Notes: a model not told the origin generated them from the letters alone. A stretch of 64,000 nt of DNA from Eremomyces bilateralis CBS 781.70 (GCF_010015585.1 NW_022985100.1:120743-184742), one strand, 5' to 3'. Shown: positions 1 through 12,635, numbered from the stretch's first letter. Program-made: numbers and translations.

Positions 1-1629
1 CAAATTTTAAATACGGGATTTCTTTGCCTTTCACCCAGGGAGATAAACACAGCTTTGCCAAGTATCAGCTCCTCCATCGCTCTGAGCAATCCGAATCATT
101 ATTTAAGCGATCCAATCGAATCCCCAGTTGCCCGAGTAGATCTCTCCTTATCAATCGTCAGCTTACATGGAGCCTTAATGCAGATTGTAGACCCACGAAC
201 TACCAGGATGTTCACCGTTTTTTCAGGAGACAATGATTTCTAGATGGAAATGCGAGATTGCATAAAATTTCGATTTGCACTTGTCCGTGTGACTTCGCAC
301 GGTGGTTGGATGGCCGTTGGACACCTGGACTATTGAAGTGCAATCCAGGGTGGTGCGCCACGCTACGCTTGGATTGGACTGGCGCTTGCAAAAACAATCC
401 GGGGAGCGTCTTTTCCACCCCAAGCACGGTGCGGATATGGATCCTTCCACTTGACATTATCCTTGGGAACGCCACGACCAGGTCAATCTTGAAGAATGAA
501 GATGCTTCCGTTGCCGTTCCTCGTCTCCTCGGTGAGCTCGGTCAACTGTCAAGGGATTTCCCGAAATAAACAAAGGGGCGTAGCCGCGGAGGTATGGTGG
601 CGCAGTCCTCGAACCGAAGTATTTGGGCTCTAGAGCGGTTCGAGGCTTGAGCGTGCCGTTAGATCAGCAAACTTGGCTTTTGGAAACATAATTTTCATCT
701 CGACTCGTTCCAAACCTTCTCTCCAATTTCGGGAATATTATTCCTATCCGTAATTAGCAAATCAGCATGTGGACTCTGTAGACTCAACCGAAGTTTCCGT
801 AATGTGATGTGTTAACTTCGAGTGTTGTTATATTTGAGAGGAGTTAGGAGATATCTTAAACTCTATTCCATATATCAATTAAGTTATGGGACTAGTCCCA
901 TAGCCAGAGCAATCCGAGGTGGACTGAAAGTAATGGTACGATGGATTTCATTCACGCCTCGGCCTATAACAGTGGAAGATTATTCCGTAGTAGCCTACTT
1001 ATTCAGAAGGAATATAATATGGGCCAGCTTTATGTATAGGTGAGGCAAGGTCTGACATAGATATGGAAGGTTTTAAATATTGTGTAGTTTGATAGGTGAT
1101 GAAGGTGAAGATTGGGCATTTGAATAGGACATATTAGAGTACTCTAGATTGGGTTTCTCTCGTATGGTTTTGAACATGTAGTAACGAACTACATTGGTCC
1201 CGGTGATTGACGGCTCATCTTGTTCTCCTAACTTAAACGTGTTGAACACAACAAAGGATCGTCATATTCAGGAGTGATAAGAATACCGTTTAGTGTTCTG
1301 ATTTTTCGTTGGCACTTGCAATGTCATGGGCTAGCCGATCCAGCTGGAACGTCAAATGTGTTTAACTCGCCGATACTCGTGATGGTTATGGCAGTGAATA
1401 TCCTGTTGCAGTTCACTCTAACATATTAGAAAGTGATGTGAACCGCAGCGCGATGTGAAAACAACCTAGATTTTGCAAATGAGTCAACCAACATTGAAAT
1501 TTTAACCGCGGTGGTTGGAGAACAAAATGACAGAGGTTTCAATATCGCCATAGCAGATATCGTTCAAGCAAATCCGATACAGCTCGTTGGACATGATTTC
1601 GTCAATCCAGCGGTTATAAGGAAGCCAAG
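1..1629. other. Intergenic or unannotated left edge
   Basis: I see no gene here that I can support. Short open frames exist on both strands, for example around 258-569, but none shows a domain or splice-linked continuation. The stretch around 650-1500 is AT-rich with frequent stops, as expected of non-coding DNA. The last part probably holds the promoter and 5' leader of the gene at 1630. Confidence 0.5.
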
Positions 1630-3048
1630 ATGCTTGCCAGCACCCGTCGTCGGCATAAACCACGATCGGTCGAAGATAGCAGCATTCTCAGTGCCATATC
1701 CTCAAGCACCTGGCTATCAGCCGCCCAGAAAGTCCACAAGCTAGCGGATCTTCCACTGATCCGCAATTCTACTACAGCGAAAGAAATCCGCCGTAATGCT
1801 CTTGAGGAAATCCGCCATCGGGGGAGGTCGCGGTCCAAACGTCGAAGTAGACGAGAGAAAGAGTCGCGAAGTGATGGACGATCATTGAGACAGAGAGAGA
1901 ATCATGGAGCGCAAAGTGGACAACAAAGGAAGCCCCCTGAAGATGATGCAAAACAAATACGCCGCTCAGGCAATGACACCGACACCGAGGCTCGCTCGCG
2001 CGCACGAAGATATCCAAGTTCAGTGGGCACACGCCGCCAACCCGGAGACCCTGACGTCCCTACTGAGTATAAGCCATATGATGCTTCGAACGACGATGAA
2101 TATGAAGAACGACATGCAGACCATGAGTCAGAACGAATCCAAGTCGAAGAATATAAAGGTCCTTTGACCATGGCAGGAGCACTGCCAGCTCCCATAGCCC
2201 AAGATCCGCAGAGTATTGGGGGTGCAGAAAGGAGATCCCATAAGCACCACTCTTGCGATTCATTCGTCTTTTGTCCCAGACACAACCCGGAGCCGGAGCC
2301 AGAGCCATCAAAGTTCAGTTGGAAGGAAACCCTGGGACTCAGCCCGGGTAAAGAAAACAGAACGAAGCACCAAGGCCGCAAAAGTTATTACCAGCGACAA
2401 CAAGAAAGGATGCAAGCTAGCTCTAAAAGGAAGGGCCACCAACGGGGAACACGCAACATAAGTAGCCATACTCCTGGGAATTCTTACGGCTCGGAATCGA
2501 AAGCTCGGAGGGTTCGTGTAGAGCGGACGCGGAGGCACCGTGGTACGGAGTTGGACGTTTCTAACCCACAGAATTATCCAGATGGAACCGAAAACAATAA
2601 CGACGACTCTAATGACGAGGAAGAGGAGCAATTCCAGGACGACTTCGATGCACCGCCTGGTAGCCCAAACCCTGTCGACCGGAGCAAACCGTCTTCCCAG
2701 GCTTCTCTATCATTCAACAGCTCATCCAGAGCAAGCCAGTCCGAGTACCATGCAGACAGCGATGCCAGCGATGATGAGAATCGACTGTCCAAGGTCTCCA
2801 TTGCGACTGAGAGCACCATTCCGCACGCGCCGCCAAACCCGGACTGGTCGGATCCGATCATCCCCGGGGCAGCACAGGACGGGAGCTGGCATTCGACGGA
2901 TAGGGTACCGGAAATACAACGGAGGTTCTTCTACAATGCCGGAAGAGCGCAGATTGAGAGATGGAGAAGAAAGAACGGGAGACAGAGGAAGAAACAGGAG
3001 GAATCAGAGCAGATGACGCAGTCCCTGAAGGGGAAAGAGAAAGAATGA
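1630..3048 (+). CDS. Disordered basic/acidic hypothetical protein
   Basis: An uninterrupted frame of 472 residues from the ATG at 1630. I do not recognise the family. The N-terminal third is rich in Arg, Ser and Lys, with RS-like runs near residues 60-90. The middle has a Glu-Pro repeat near residue 215. Around residue 330 there is an acidic patch. The last 70 residues are more ordered-looking (FFYNAGRAQIERWRRKNGR), followed by a Lys/Glu-rich tail. This composition suggests a nuclear or nucleic-acid-associated disordered protein, but that is inference. No signal peptide or membrane segment is visible. The open frame continues upstream of 1630 without a clear better start, so an earlier exon is possible. 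Confidence 0.6.
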   Translation: MLASTRRRHKPRSVEDSSILSAISSSTWLSAAQKVHKLADLPLIRNSTTAKEIRRNALEEIRHRGRSRSKRRSRREKESRSDGRSLRQRENHGAQSGQQRKPPEDDAKQIRRSGNDTDTEARSRARRYPSSVGTRRQPGDPDVPTEYKPYDASNDDEYEERHADHESERIQVEEYKGPLTMAGALPAPIAQDPQSIGGAERRSHKHHSCDSFVFCPRHNPEPEPEPSKFSWKETLGLSPGKENRTKHQGRKSYYQRQQERMQASSKRKGHQRGTRNISSHTPGNSYGSESKARRVRVERTRRHRGTELDVSNPQNYPDGTENNNDDSNDEEEEQFQDDFDAPPGSPNPVDRSKPSSQASLSFNSSSRASQSEYHADSDASDDENRLSKVSIATESTIPHAPPNPDWSDPIIPGAAQDGSWHSTDRVPEIQRRFFYNAGRAQIERWRRKNGRQRKKQEESEQMTQSLKGKEKE

Positions 3049-3389
3049 GACACATTCGGCACGAGAGACTCTGAGATAGATGAAAAACCCATAGCTGGTC
3101 TTAGCTATGTGGAGTGATGCCATAAGAGCTAATTCCACCCAAGGAGAACATGTGGTCATTTAATGGTGCACTTCTGATTGTTTAGTTGAAATCCTCAAAG
3201 TCGTCTGCATACCATTGACGTGGCCCGTGCACCAAACAGCTCCGCGTGGGCGCGTGGCGGCGTGGGCGGCGTGGCGCGTGCTGGCGTGTTTACATCGGAG
3301 TAGATGTCTCCAAGCATCAGGTCGAGATATTGGCAAGTCTCACAGACATCTTTGGATAAAGTTCGTCGCAATTATAATAGCCTAGATCT
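3049..3389. other. Intergenic, GC-rich GGCGTG repeat patch
   Basis: The region between two plus-strand genes. Around 3240-3290 it contains an imperfect run of GGCGTG/GCGTGG units unlike its AT-richer surroundings. It probably holds the 3' end of the upstream gene and the promoter of the kinetochore gene. Confidence 0.45.
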
Positions 3390-4526
3390 ATGGTACCTTT
3401 GATCCATTCTCAAATTCCAAGCTGCTGCTCACCATTCCACTGCTAGGCTCCGAAGTCATCCAAGCGGAAGCACATCGACCATGACGAAGTCGCGTCAGGA
3501 ACGGTCGCATCGACGCGATCATCCGCCCATGAACGCGTAAAGAAGCGCAAGAAGCAGGATGCTACCCGAAAAAATGAATCCATACAGTCTAAATCGATCG
3601 TCTCAGCCAAAGAATCAAACAAATCAAGCGCCCCAGAACCCACCTTCCGACGACCGTTCTCTCCTCCCACCGTTGCGCATAAGAAGACTACAAATTCCTA
3701 CTTAACCCAAAAGACCCGCTACATCCCACAGTCCACCCTCACGTCGAAATGGGCACCACTCACCACTCCTGCACAAAACGCAGTAAAGACGCTCCTCGCG
3801 TCGTCGGCACGGACGGTGATCCAATCACAACCACAGAACCGGCAAAAGGAGGCCGACGATGTGCTTCGAGGCGTGTTGAAGAAGCTCGAGCGACAAATTC
3901 CACGAATACCGTTTCCGAAAGGGCGCGCCGGGAACAAAGGGGAGGCATTCGTAAGAGAGATGCTGGACAAGCGGAGAGCGGATCTGGAAGCCCAGCTGAC
4001 GAGTGTGGAACATGCGATGCTGTTGGTGGAGGAGGAGATAGGGAGGGAAGAAGAGACGTTGGAGGTCGAGAGGGAGGCGTTGGCGAGTTTGGAGAAGAAT
4101 GAGAAGGCGGAGATACGGACGTGGAAGGCGGAGGAGCGGAGGGTGAGCACGACTTGATGCATTTTTTTGTTGCAACCAGAACGCTGACTCCGAGAACAGA
4201 TTCCTCTTGATCTTCGAACTTTCTTGGAACCGAGCAGCATGGTGCCGGAGATGCTTGGCGACAAACCACTTCCGCCTGCGAAAATTGTGCGCGGGCGCGA
4301 TTACTGCGCACTCGACACATATGTTGCGAAGGAGAATAATGATCCGAACTTGGCTCCGATTCTGCAGCAACTGCAAAGCCATTTGGATAGCCTGCATGCG
4401 AACAGCGAACAGGTCCAAGACATCTCCAACACCATCGACCGCGCACAGGCATCGCTGGAGGAAGTCATGTATCAGACGAAAGGCGAAGACGCTCTATTGG
4501 GCTGGATTGGTTCGATAGGGACGTAA
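3390..4526 (+). CDS. CENP-Q/Fta7-like inner kinetochore subunit
   Basis: Model: exons 3390-3392, 3447-4142 and 4200-4526, giving 341 residues. The CENP-Q family belongs to the CCAN/COMA inner kinetochore complex that links centromeric nucleosomes to the outer kinetochore. Visible features are a basic Ser/Lys-rich N-terminus (MAPKSSKRKH), a segment ending KLERQIPRIPFPKGRAGNK, then a long charged coiled coil around residues 140-230. After the second intron come LRTFLEPSSMVPEML and a second helical region to the C-terminus. This organisation matches fungal CENP-Q. The only plausible start is unusual: the main exon has no in-frame ATG at its 5' end, but a lone ATG sits directly before a GTACCT donor. 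The 54-nt intron has a CTCAC branch point and a TAG acceptor. Family assignment is by recalled pattern, without a search. Confidence 0.68.
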
Positions 4527-5750
4527 GTGAGGCTGAAATCCTGAGTGCCGCAGGACCAAGAAGTCGCACAAAGGACTAGGATTTGTCCCAGGACTTTCTA
4601 GTATTGCATTGGGATATCAATATATCGGCGCAACCGAAGCACTGCATTTGGGTGGCTGCATGGCGTGTGGGGTGTGGTCCTAGGAGGTCAGGTTTTCTGC
4701 CTACTTCAGGACATGATTGACATCCAATGGCGGATCGAATCATGATCGAGTACTTTATGATTTCAGTCGACCTCTCAAATTCGTTCGAATCATCCGAGGA
4801 AGTCAATGAATTGCTAATGACTGAATGAGAATTATGAATTTGTCGACTCCGTGTCAACCAGCGCAAGTGCGCAACAAGTTTTACAAATTAACAAATACCT
4901 CCATCAGAATCAATACCAAGTCTCTCAAGTCATGATGTCCAAAATATTCTATTTTAATCCCCGATTGGATGCATCATGGCCAATTTATGGTCGCAATGTG
5001 TCTCGTGTCAAATAGGAAGTACAATTCTATTGTATTGCCTTCACTACAAGCAACTGTTGTGTGCTGATATCCCCTTCCTTTTAACTGGCTCCAAACCTTT
5101 GGATCCATGCTATTTGCGGCCTAGCTTGTGTCACTTTTTAGTTTCATTTGTAATCGGATCGGGTCGTCGCTGAACGGAAACCAGCATAAGAACGGACTCG
5201 TGGCCAGAGGAAGCAGCAAATAACATGTGTATATCGAGTCATATTCATGAAGATGTTCAGACCGCCTTGATACCTGTACGTACCATACATACCAAGGTCC
5301 TAGGCAACCCGTTATGTCTCCTGATGTAGCCGGATATTATCGGACTAGTTTGGCGCAAGAATGGAAGCTCCTCGGCTCGGTTGACATGGGGAATATGGCA
5401 TCAACCTGAACCGCCATCGCGGGGCGCCGAACTAGACCCACTTCTGTTCTGTACATCACAAGCAACGAACATGGACCTTCGCCTGCAGGACTTTATGTCA
5501 TCCATCGCAATTCGAAATCTTCTCCAATTCTCGCCCATTGCACAGCATCTGCAGAACCTTCCCACTATTGATCGAGCTCAGCTCCCGACGTGATTTCGCT
5601 CCTCGACCAACCTTTACCCGCCGTCGCTCCATGCGCAACCCCGAAACGCCGGTTCTGTGCGCAACTCCTACTCCCGTTCGCCCGGACTGCGAACTCTCGC
5701 TCTTCCATCGTGCTGCGCTTCCCCGTCACTAGGTCGAGGAGAAGTCTTGG
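4527..5750. other. Intergenic region
   Basis: About 1.2 kb with short open frames only and nothing recognisable. The last few hundred bases are the likely promoter and leader of the zinc-cluster regulator at 5751. An in-frame TAG at 5730-5732, just before that start, could alternatively be a splice acceptor for an unseen upstream exon. Confidence 0.5.
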
Positions 5751-8043
5751 ATGGTCGAGGCGATATTGAGGCCCGAGTCGAAGGCATCCAATGGAACACG
5801 AACGGTTATGATAACCGCACGGTCGGATCGAGGGGAGGATCCAAAGAGCGCTCGCTCTCCATCCGTGTCGGACAAGAGTGCTCGTCGCGGGTCGTCCACG
5901 GGCGCGGACGCGACTGCTGGGAAGAATGCGAAGACGAAGAAGAGACGCAAGGTCAATCATGGTATGACGAAGTTCCTTCGCGATTGTGGTTCGAATGTCG
6001 CGACAGATTGGAGCTTCGGTGTAACAGTGGCTGACTTCTTTTCTGCGGGAACTAGCTTGCATCTATTGCAGACGCTCGGTGAGCCTAAATCCTCCGATTC
6101 CCCTAGACGAGGTGCCTTTCACGCAAGGGCTCTCTCCTGGGGTCATCCATATCTGTATTAAGACACCTGAACTGACAACAAACGTCTGGAAATAGCATAT
6201 GACATGCGATCTGGTAGGTACCTGCAGATAGCCGTGCCATCCCTTCTTCCCAATTGAAAAACAGTGACTAATTGAGTTGTCTTTCCCCTTGATTGCAGAA
6301 TCGACCATGCAACCGATGCGTCAAGCGAAGTATTGGTCATCTTTGCCACGACGAGCCTCGAGAGCCGGCGAAGAAGAAGGCGGATAGTGCAAACGGCGCT
6401 TCTTCCCGTGATGGTGATGGCTCGAAAACATCCCACTCACCCGATGCGAAGGTCAATACGCTAGACAATCCTAACGCACCGGTGCCTGATGCAGGGCTGA
6501 ACATTGCTGCGTCTTCGTTACCTCAGAATGGTGTCGGCAACACCAGCACTATCGTACAGCCGTCTCCCATATCTGCCCCAGGGGGTGTGTTGGAGAGTAA
6601 TAACCAGTCCTGTAAGTTTCACCGCTGAAATCGAATTCGCTTTCCCTAGTCTCCTTCGTAACTCCTAACTCTGTCTTTTCGTCGATGAGTATTCTTATCG
6701 TTCTGATCATAATATTTACTATTTTAATGTCTAATACACTCCAGTCCCCCAGCTAGGTGACTGGAACTTCGGCGGGGGTAGTGCTCAAAGTCACTCCCAT
6801 GGTTTCCAGGACATGCATAGTTACCCTCAGTATCTATTCAACACGTCCGAGATCACGAACGAGTATAATCTCCTGAACGACTTCCTCTCCAACAGTCTAG
6901 TTGACGACGCAGTGCCTTTCGGAAATGAAGCGACCATGGATCCTAGCAGCATGAACCTCTTTTCCGACCCATCTCTCAGCATGAACAACCTAGCTCGCCA
7001 AAGCACCTCCCACTCTCTCAACCCGAATCAACTCCATGCACAGCCGCAAGATCACCGGCAACAGGCGTCGCAAGCAGCTTCGAACCAGATGCTGCCACCG
7101 GCGCATGCAGCTGCTGGATCAGCCATTTCCCGTCCATCATCCGCCTATCCCTTTGACAAAGCTCGAGAAGCCTACTATCTTGTAGCCGCCGATCCTGCCG
7201 GTAACGATACGGCCGAAGAGCGATTGAAGAAGTTGTTGAAAGCGAAGTACGATGCGGGGCTCCTAAGACCCTTCAATTACGTCAAGGGCTATGCGCGGCT
7301 GAATCAGTTTATGGAGCGAAATCTCGCCCCGGTCTCTCGGCAGAAGATTCTTAAGCAGCTCGAGAAGTTCCGGCCAGCGTTTAGAGAACGGGTTCAGAAG
7401 CTCACGGATCTCGAGCTGGTCCTCGTGGAGATGTGGTTCGAGAGGAGTTTGATGGAGTATGATCGCGTTTTTGCAAGCATGAGTATCCCGGCATGCTGTT
7501 GGCGGCGGACTGGGGAAATATTCCGAGGGAACAAGGAAATGGCGGAGTTGATTAAAGTTCCTTTGGACCGGTTACGAGATGTAAGCTTGCCTGTCGAGCT
7601 TCTATATGCAAGTCTTCGATTCTAACGATATTCTGACCTGCGTTCTAGGGCAAAATCGCCATCCACGAAATCTTTGTTGAAAACTCCCTAGTTTCGTACT
7701 GGGAAAAGTTTGGTGCCATCGCGTTCGATGCTTCACAGAAGGCCATCCTAACGTCTTGCTCGCTGAAGAATCCAGGCTCGGGAACAGGGACTACCGGGAA
7801 TACGGGCAGCACCCAAAATATGGGTTCCACTGCTTTGGCGCAACTGCATGGGGAGACGGTGCCTGATGCGGGGTCTGGTACTTCGGAGATCAGATGTTGC
7901 TTTAGTTTCACGATAAAGCGGGATCCGCATAACATGTGAGTGCGTTCGGTTTGCGAGTGGACTAGCAGCTAACGATCGTGAATAGTCCGGCGTTGATTGT
8001 GGGAAACTTTCTACCTATTCTGCCATCCCATTCGACTCAGTGA
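5751..8043 (+). CDS. Zn(II)2Cys6/PAS regulator, AcuK/AcuM/Ert1/Rds2 family
   Basis: Model: exons 5751-5961, 6056-6078, 6196-6213, 6299-6611, 6745-7580, 7649-7935 and 7986-8043, giving 581 residues. The family activates gluconeogenic genes such as PEP carboxykinase and fructose-1,6-bisphosphatase. The zinc cluster is complete at C72, C75, C82, C88, C91 and C100, preceded by KKRRKVNHA and followed by the family signature GHLCHDEPREP. It is spread over four exons, including micro-exons of 23 and 18 nt. A Gln/Ser-rich linker carries PQYLFNTSEITNEYNLLNDF. The C-terminal half holds the PAS-type region and ends with NIPALIVGNFLPIL, typical of the family. Introns 1-3 have CTGAC or CTAAT branch points. 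The start is the first in-frame ATG after a stop. I cannot distinguish the AcuK from the AcuM orthologue. Confidence 0.88.
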
Positions 8044-8695
8044 CTAGAGGAGAGGGAAGGTTAGGTAAATAAAACGTCGATGGCACGATGACATGATTAG
8101 GCTCTTTGCAAGACTGCCTGTAAGTACCTTAGGTGTAGAAGACGATGGCTCACAGCGGATATGCCTCGCAATTGCTGGAATTGAGTCTGTAGTGACTGAG
8201 AAGGGTCGTCCTCTGCGATGCATGAATTGCTACTGTATATTTTCTTCAAGGCAGCATTTTCCTGACCTGCGCTCGTTCAACTTTCATTCCTTCCTCATTG
8301 ACCGCTGTTGTCAAACCATTGTATCTCTATCTGTGCTTACTGATCTTCGGGGACAAAGAAGGCACGTTGATTGGAGAGCTGTATGACACGACGCGTCCAT
8401 TGATATCCCTAAAGCATGGCTACTCGTTCGTATGGTGTTTGAATATTTCTACAAATCGATATCGTTGTCCTTTTCCATCAGGTCAGGTGATTGTGTGTCG
8501 CTTCCGTCCATCTCGATGTCATCATCATTTTAAGGTTAGTTGGGCCAACTTTATTTCGACCTCCACACATCTGGGACGCGTTCGTGTCTAACAAGGTTCA
8601 ATCGTTCTGAAAGTGATTTTCTCCGTCCTAGTTCATTCTCCATGGCCTGATAGAAAACGTGTCGCCTTGCCCTGTCTCCGGACACATAGTCAGCC
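8044..8695. other. Intergenic region
   Basis: About 650 bases between two plus-strand genes, with no feature I can support. It presumably contains the 3' end of the zinc-cluster regulator and the promoter of the meiosis gene. Confidence 0.5.
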
Positions 8696-11600
8696 ATGCC
8701 TCGTCTAGGCCCCGTGACTCGGGAACCACGGCGCCCGACTAGACCGCCTACCCAGAAGACTCCTGTGTTCAGTGCGGCCAAGTTAGAGAAAGAGAAGAAG
8801 GTTAAGAATATTCTCGGTGATTGCTCAAACTTCCTCCCGTGAGTCAATATCGAGAGCAAACTAATGATGTGTCGTACGGACAGATTTTGCCAGTGACCTT
8901 CGAATGCGACTATCCGAAGACCTGGTCTCAAATTTGCGAACAAAGGATGGGGCACTTCTAGATCTTGTATCTGACCTCAAACGCTATATTAAGCCACTTC
9001 CACTTTCCACGACTTCAGCAGCATCCAAGAAAGCCGAGTTTGATATCCTCGGCACGGATCTATGGAATCTAGCAACGCAACTCAAACGGAGCTGGGATGG
9101 CTGGAATTATGAAGCCTCGAAAGACGACACCACGGTTGATGGTAGTCGATCCAATCCAATATTTGAGGCTCTAACGTGCCATATTCGAGTCTTCTCATTC
9201 CTATTGATCGACACCGGATGCATGCCGCAAGTTGAGAAGGAACTCAACGATCCTAGCCGTTTCCTCAGACTTGTGGGGATTTCTATCAAATCTGGCAGGA
9301 CCTGCTTATTATGCAGTGAGCTTGAACTAGCCCTTGTTTCCCTCGAACGCGCAGCTGCCTGCTTGCAAGTGCTACATGATGTGGAGAAAGTATCTGGGGG
9401 AAGTAGTAGCAGGGAAAATCTTGACCCAGAGGATAAGCTATTGCTAGGAAGATACTCGGCAGAGTATTATGGCCTGAGAATCATGTTGGTAAGTATCAAG
9501 CGAACCTTTCAGGGGCACAATGTGATCCTGACGACTCTAGGCATGGAGGCAAGATCGACTGGACATCGCGGAGCATATGTACGCTGAGCTCCAACAGTCG
9601 ACCGAATCCCCCGCTGCATCACTTACTCCACCATCTGCGGAAGCCCTTGCGGACATGTTCCACACGATTGGTCGATCCCTACTTCATAACCGCACGTTCT
9701 CCCCAGCAATCGAATGGCTGACACGCGCGCGAGATACACTACTGTCGCAACCCGTTGAACGCCTCTCAATAACTGCTAGCGAGCTAAAGCTAGCAGTTCT
9801 ACATGATTTGGTCAAAGCATTTCTAGCGGAATGCTCCGCAGACTCGAAGGACAAGGCGGAGAATACACTTGCAATGATTGAGAGGGAGCATGGAGGGAAG
9901 CTGGCATGGATGCTTCTAAAGCTTGACATGCTTAAGTTGCAGGAAGGGAGAGATATCGCCGACCGATACTATGAGGGTAGGGTGGTGGGATGCTCAATTG
10001 AGTCATTGACTAACAGCAATTGTAGTCCTTCTGAGGATTATCGAGAGCGTAATCCTCACAGAAAACATATTCAGAATGTAAGATCTTAAGGAGCGCTGTG
10101 GTAGGAACCATACTAACTCCTTACAGGATCATCCATCGATGGCACGAATTGAAGACTTTAAGGCAAGTTTGGATGGTTTCTGTCGGAGTCTTTTGCTAAC
10201 TAACCTACCAGCCCAATCCTTGCTCAAAGAGCACTGGATGACTTGCTGGACTTGCGCCTTTATGCTACAGACAACACGGATAGAATTGAGCGAATTGTAG
10301 TCATGCGGGTATGGGTCTCAATGAGTTCTCCTGAAGTCAACGAATCAGTGACAGCTTTTCACACCTTCCTTGAGTCTGTCCTTCGAAACGTGAAGGGACC
10401 GTTTAGTGCTCAAGCGGCACATGCTGCACAGATGGTCGGTTACTGAGAATACGCAAGGATTAGTTATTTGCTAATATTTAACAGTTGATATGGAAGAAAA
10501 TCGAGAGTTGCTTCAGTGGAGGTGCCTATCGAGAATGCAAAGATTGGTGTCAAAGCGCAGGCCACCACCTCTTCAGTCAGACCGGAGACTTGAATAGATC
10601 CACAGTCCTACGGTAATTGAAAGTCGCTCAATCGGCTACGTGGTATGCTGACCCGGCCAAGGAAACTCATGATATGCGAAATCAAATGCAAGCAATTCAA
10701 AGAAGCGAAGGATGTCTACCAAGCGATGCCCCAGTCCGGTCGCGATGCTCTGACCACGCAGTATCTGCTATATAAGATTGCAATTCAGGAAGGAAATTCG
10801 GAGATTGGTAAAGAAACGAGGTACAATTATGTTAAGACGGATCTTACTGACTTCATTCAGCTGCCGAGTGCCTTGACAAGATTTGTCGCCAGTCTCATAA
10901 GGACAAGACCTTGCTCTTCGCATGTGTGGCTGATGCCCAAGAGACGGGAGAGAAAAGTCAGGCAATCCATGCCTTGCACAAGGTATTGGAGAAGTATGAC
11001 TACAAGAGCCCAGGCGGCGTCCATCTACCTGCACTTCTTAGGTATGATTCTTCAAAGTCTCAACCTGACTAATCCGACTGATGTTAACAGGTGTACCATA
11101 CGACTGATCTCAGGGGAGATCTTCGATGATCTCAAGAAGAATAGCATTCTACTTGAAGATCTATGCTATACTTATGAGTCTGGTAAGATATAGACTTGAC
11201 GTTTTGCCGAGCAGCCGCTGACATTATCTAGCATTCTCGCATGTCGAGAAGCAACGCAAGTCAGCCGGCGATGATAAGGCTGGAACTTTCACACTTGATG
11301 AACTTGAATGGTTCGCAAAGAGCTCGTACAATGCCGCTGTGAAGCTCTGTAGTCACATTGATCCCAACTTCCTATCCCGGCTTCTGGACTCGTGCGTTGA
11401 ATTCATAGATGGCCACATCAAAGCTTCCAATTCAGTCAAATCGGACTTCGGGGTTCGAAAGCTCCATGCTACGTACCTTGCCGCATCCGCACATCTAGTT
11501 TTGGCGCGAGGAGAAGACGACATCGAACTGAGCAAGAAACATTACCTTTCGGTGCGGGATTACTCCTCATCATATTACCAATTATTTGCAGCGGACACGG

Positions 11601-12322
11601 AGCCCCTCAATATTTCCGCCGAGATGCAGAAAGACCTCATATTCAAGCAATTCCACCTCCTGAAATTCTCCCTGGAGGCTTGTCTTTATCTCTCGGACTG
11701 GACGACAATCGACACCCTATTCAGTCTTGCCCTCAAACTCCCGCAATCTCGACAGACCGGCCAGGATGATTGGACCGCGCAGTGGCAAACCTTAGGTGAC
11801 CTAACCCTTCACCTCCAGGCCCAAGCTGCGAATCAAGGTGTTGATATCACCACGCGAACCAAGTTCCTCAAGTACCTCCAGGCCATTATGAACCGCCTCC
11901 GACAATCACCTAGTAGCGTTACCGCTCGACAGCACATCGCACGATGGCTGCGATGCATGTTCCAAGCCGCTCAATCAATCGACCAGGAGATGGCTGTGAA
12001 GGTGCTGGAGCAAGCGGGGGTTCTTGCGCGAGAGTGGAGTGTCGCGAAGGGAGACAGCGAGGGCCGGATGGAAGGTAAGGAAAGAGACAAGCCAGTTTTT
12101 CCGCAGGAAGAGATGGAGTGGCTCGTCGCTACGTCGTTTAATTGGGCGGTGGATGCGTACTGCGGTGGCGACAATGGGGCGTGCCAGAAGTGGGGTGAGG
12201 CGGCGTTAGGGTTGGCGGATGCTTTGGCGAGTAGTGGTGAAGGCGGAAAGAGATTGCTAAAGGAGGTGCAGGAGAGGTATAAGAAGCTGAGGTGGACGCA
12301 GGAGGATGAGATGGTGGAGTAG
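8696..12322 (+). CDS. SPO22: Meiosis protein SPO22/ZIP4-like (TPR scaffold)
   Basis: Model: eleven exons, 8696-8838, 8894-9488, 9541-9976, 10026-10077, 10127-10162, 10212-10434, 10485-10612, 10662-10807, 10861-11041, 11091-11182 and 11232-12322, giving 1040 residues. Spo22/Zip4 is a TPR-helical scaffold of the ZMM/synapsis initiation complex that promotes class I crossovers. The evidence is the all-helical repeat character, the SPO22-domain region in the first 400 residues (SDLKRYIKPLP, AEYYGLRIML, IIHRWHELKTLSPILAQRAL) and conserved downstream helices (KALRKLMICEIKCKQFKEA-like, VHLPALLRCTIRLI). All junctions keep frame. Exons 4 and 5 are only 52 and 36 nt. The intron at 10163-10211 uses a GC donor. 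The intron at 10435-10484 has a weak GTCGGT donor. Expression is expected mainly in meiosis, so RNA support may be scarce. Confidence 0.88.
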
Positions 12323-12635
12323 GCGGGACTCCAGGAACGGCAACAATCGGGGTATCACGGCTGAGTCGGAGAGGGATGTTGAAGATTGTTGATTTCGTTA
12401 TGGTTCGTCCTGGTCAGTCAAGACTGTAGAATTACGAGGAGAGATGTAGCACTTGCTTGTCCGACCCATGATTAGCGCCCCTGCTGGTTCCATCCCTCTG
12501 ATTTCAATGTTCACGATCCCCAAACTCCTGTCTTTATACATTACTTCATGATTCCCGTCCTGTAACCGTTGATATCGTGCGCCAGCTCATCCCGAGTGCA
12601 TTCCAGAAAGGAACGTGTCACTCTCGCTTTGGGTC
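12323..12635. other. Convergent 3' intergenic region
   Basis: 313 bases between convergent genes. It presumably carries both terminators and poly(A) sites. Nothing else is seen. Confidence 0.5.

Noticed and set aside
3719-4452. Minus-strand frames of about 180-230 codons
   Set aside because: Antisense to the CENP-Q-like gene; Ser/Pro-rich shadows without a domain.
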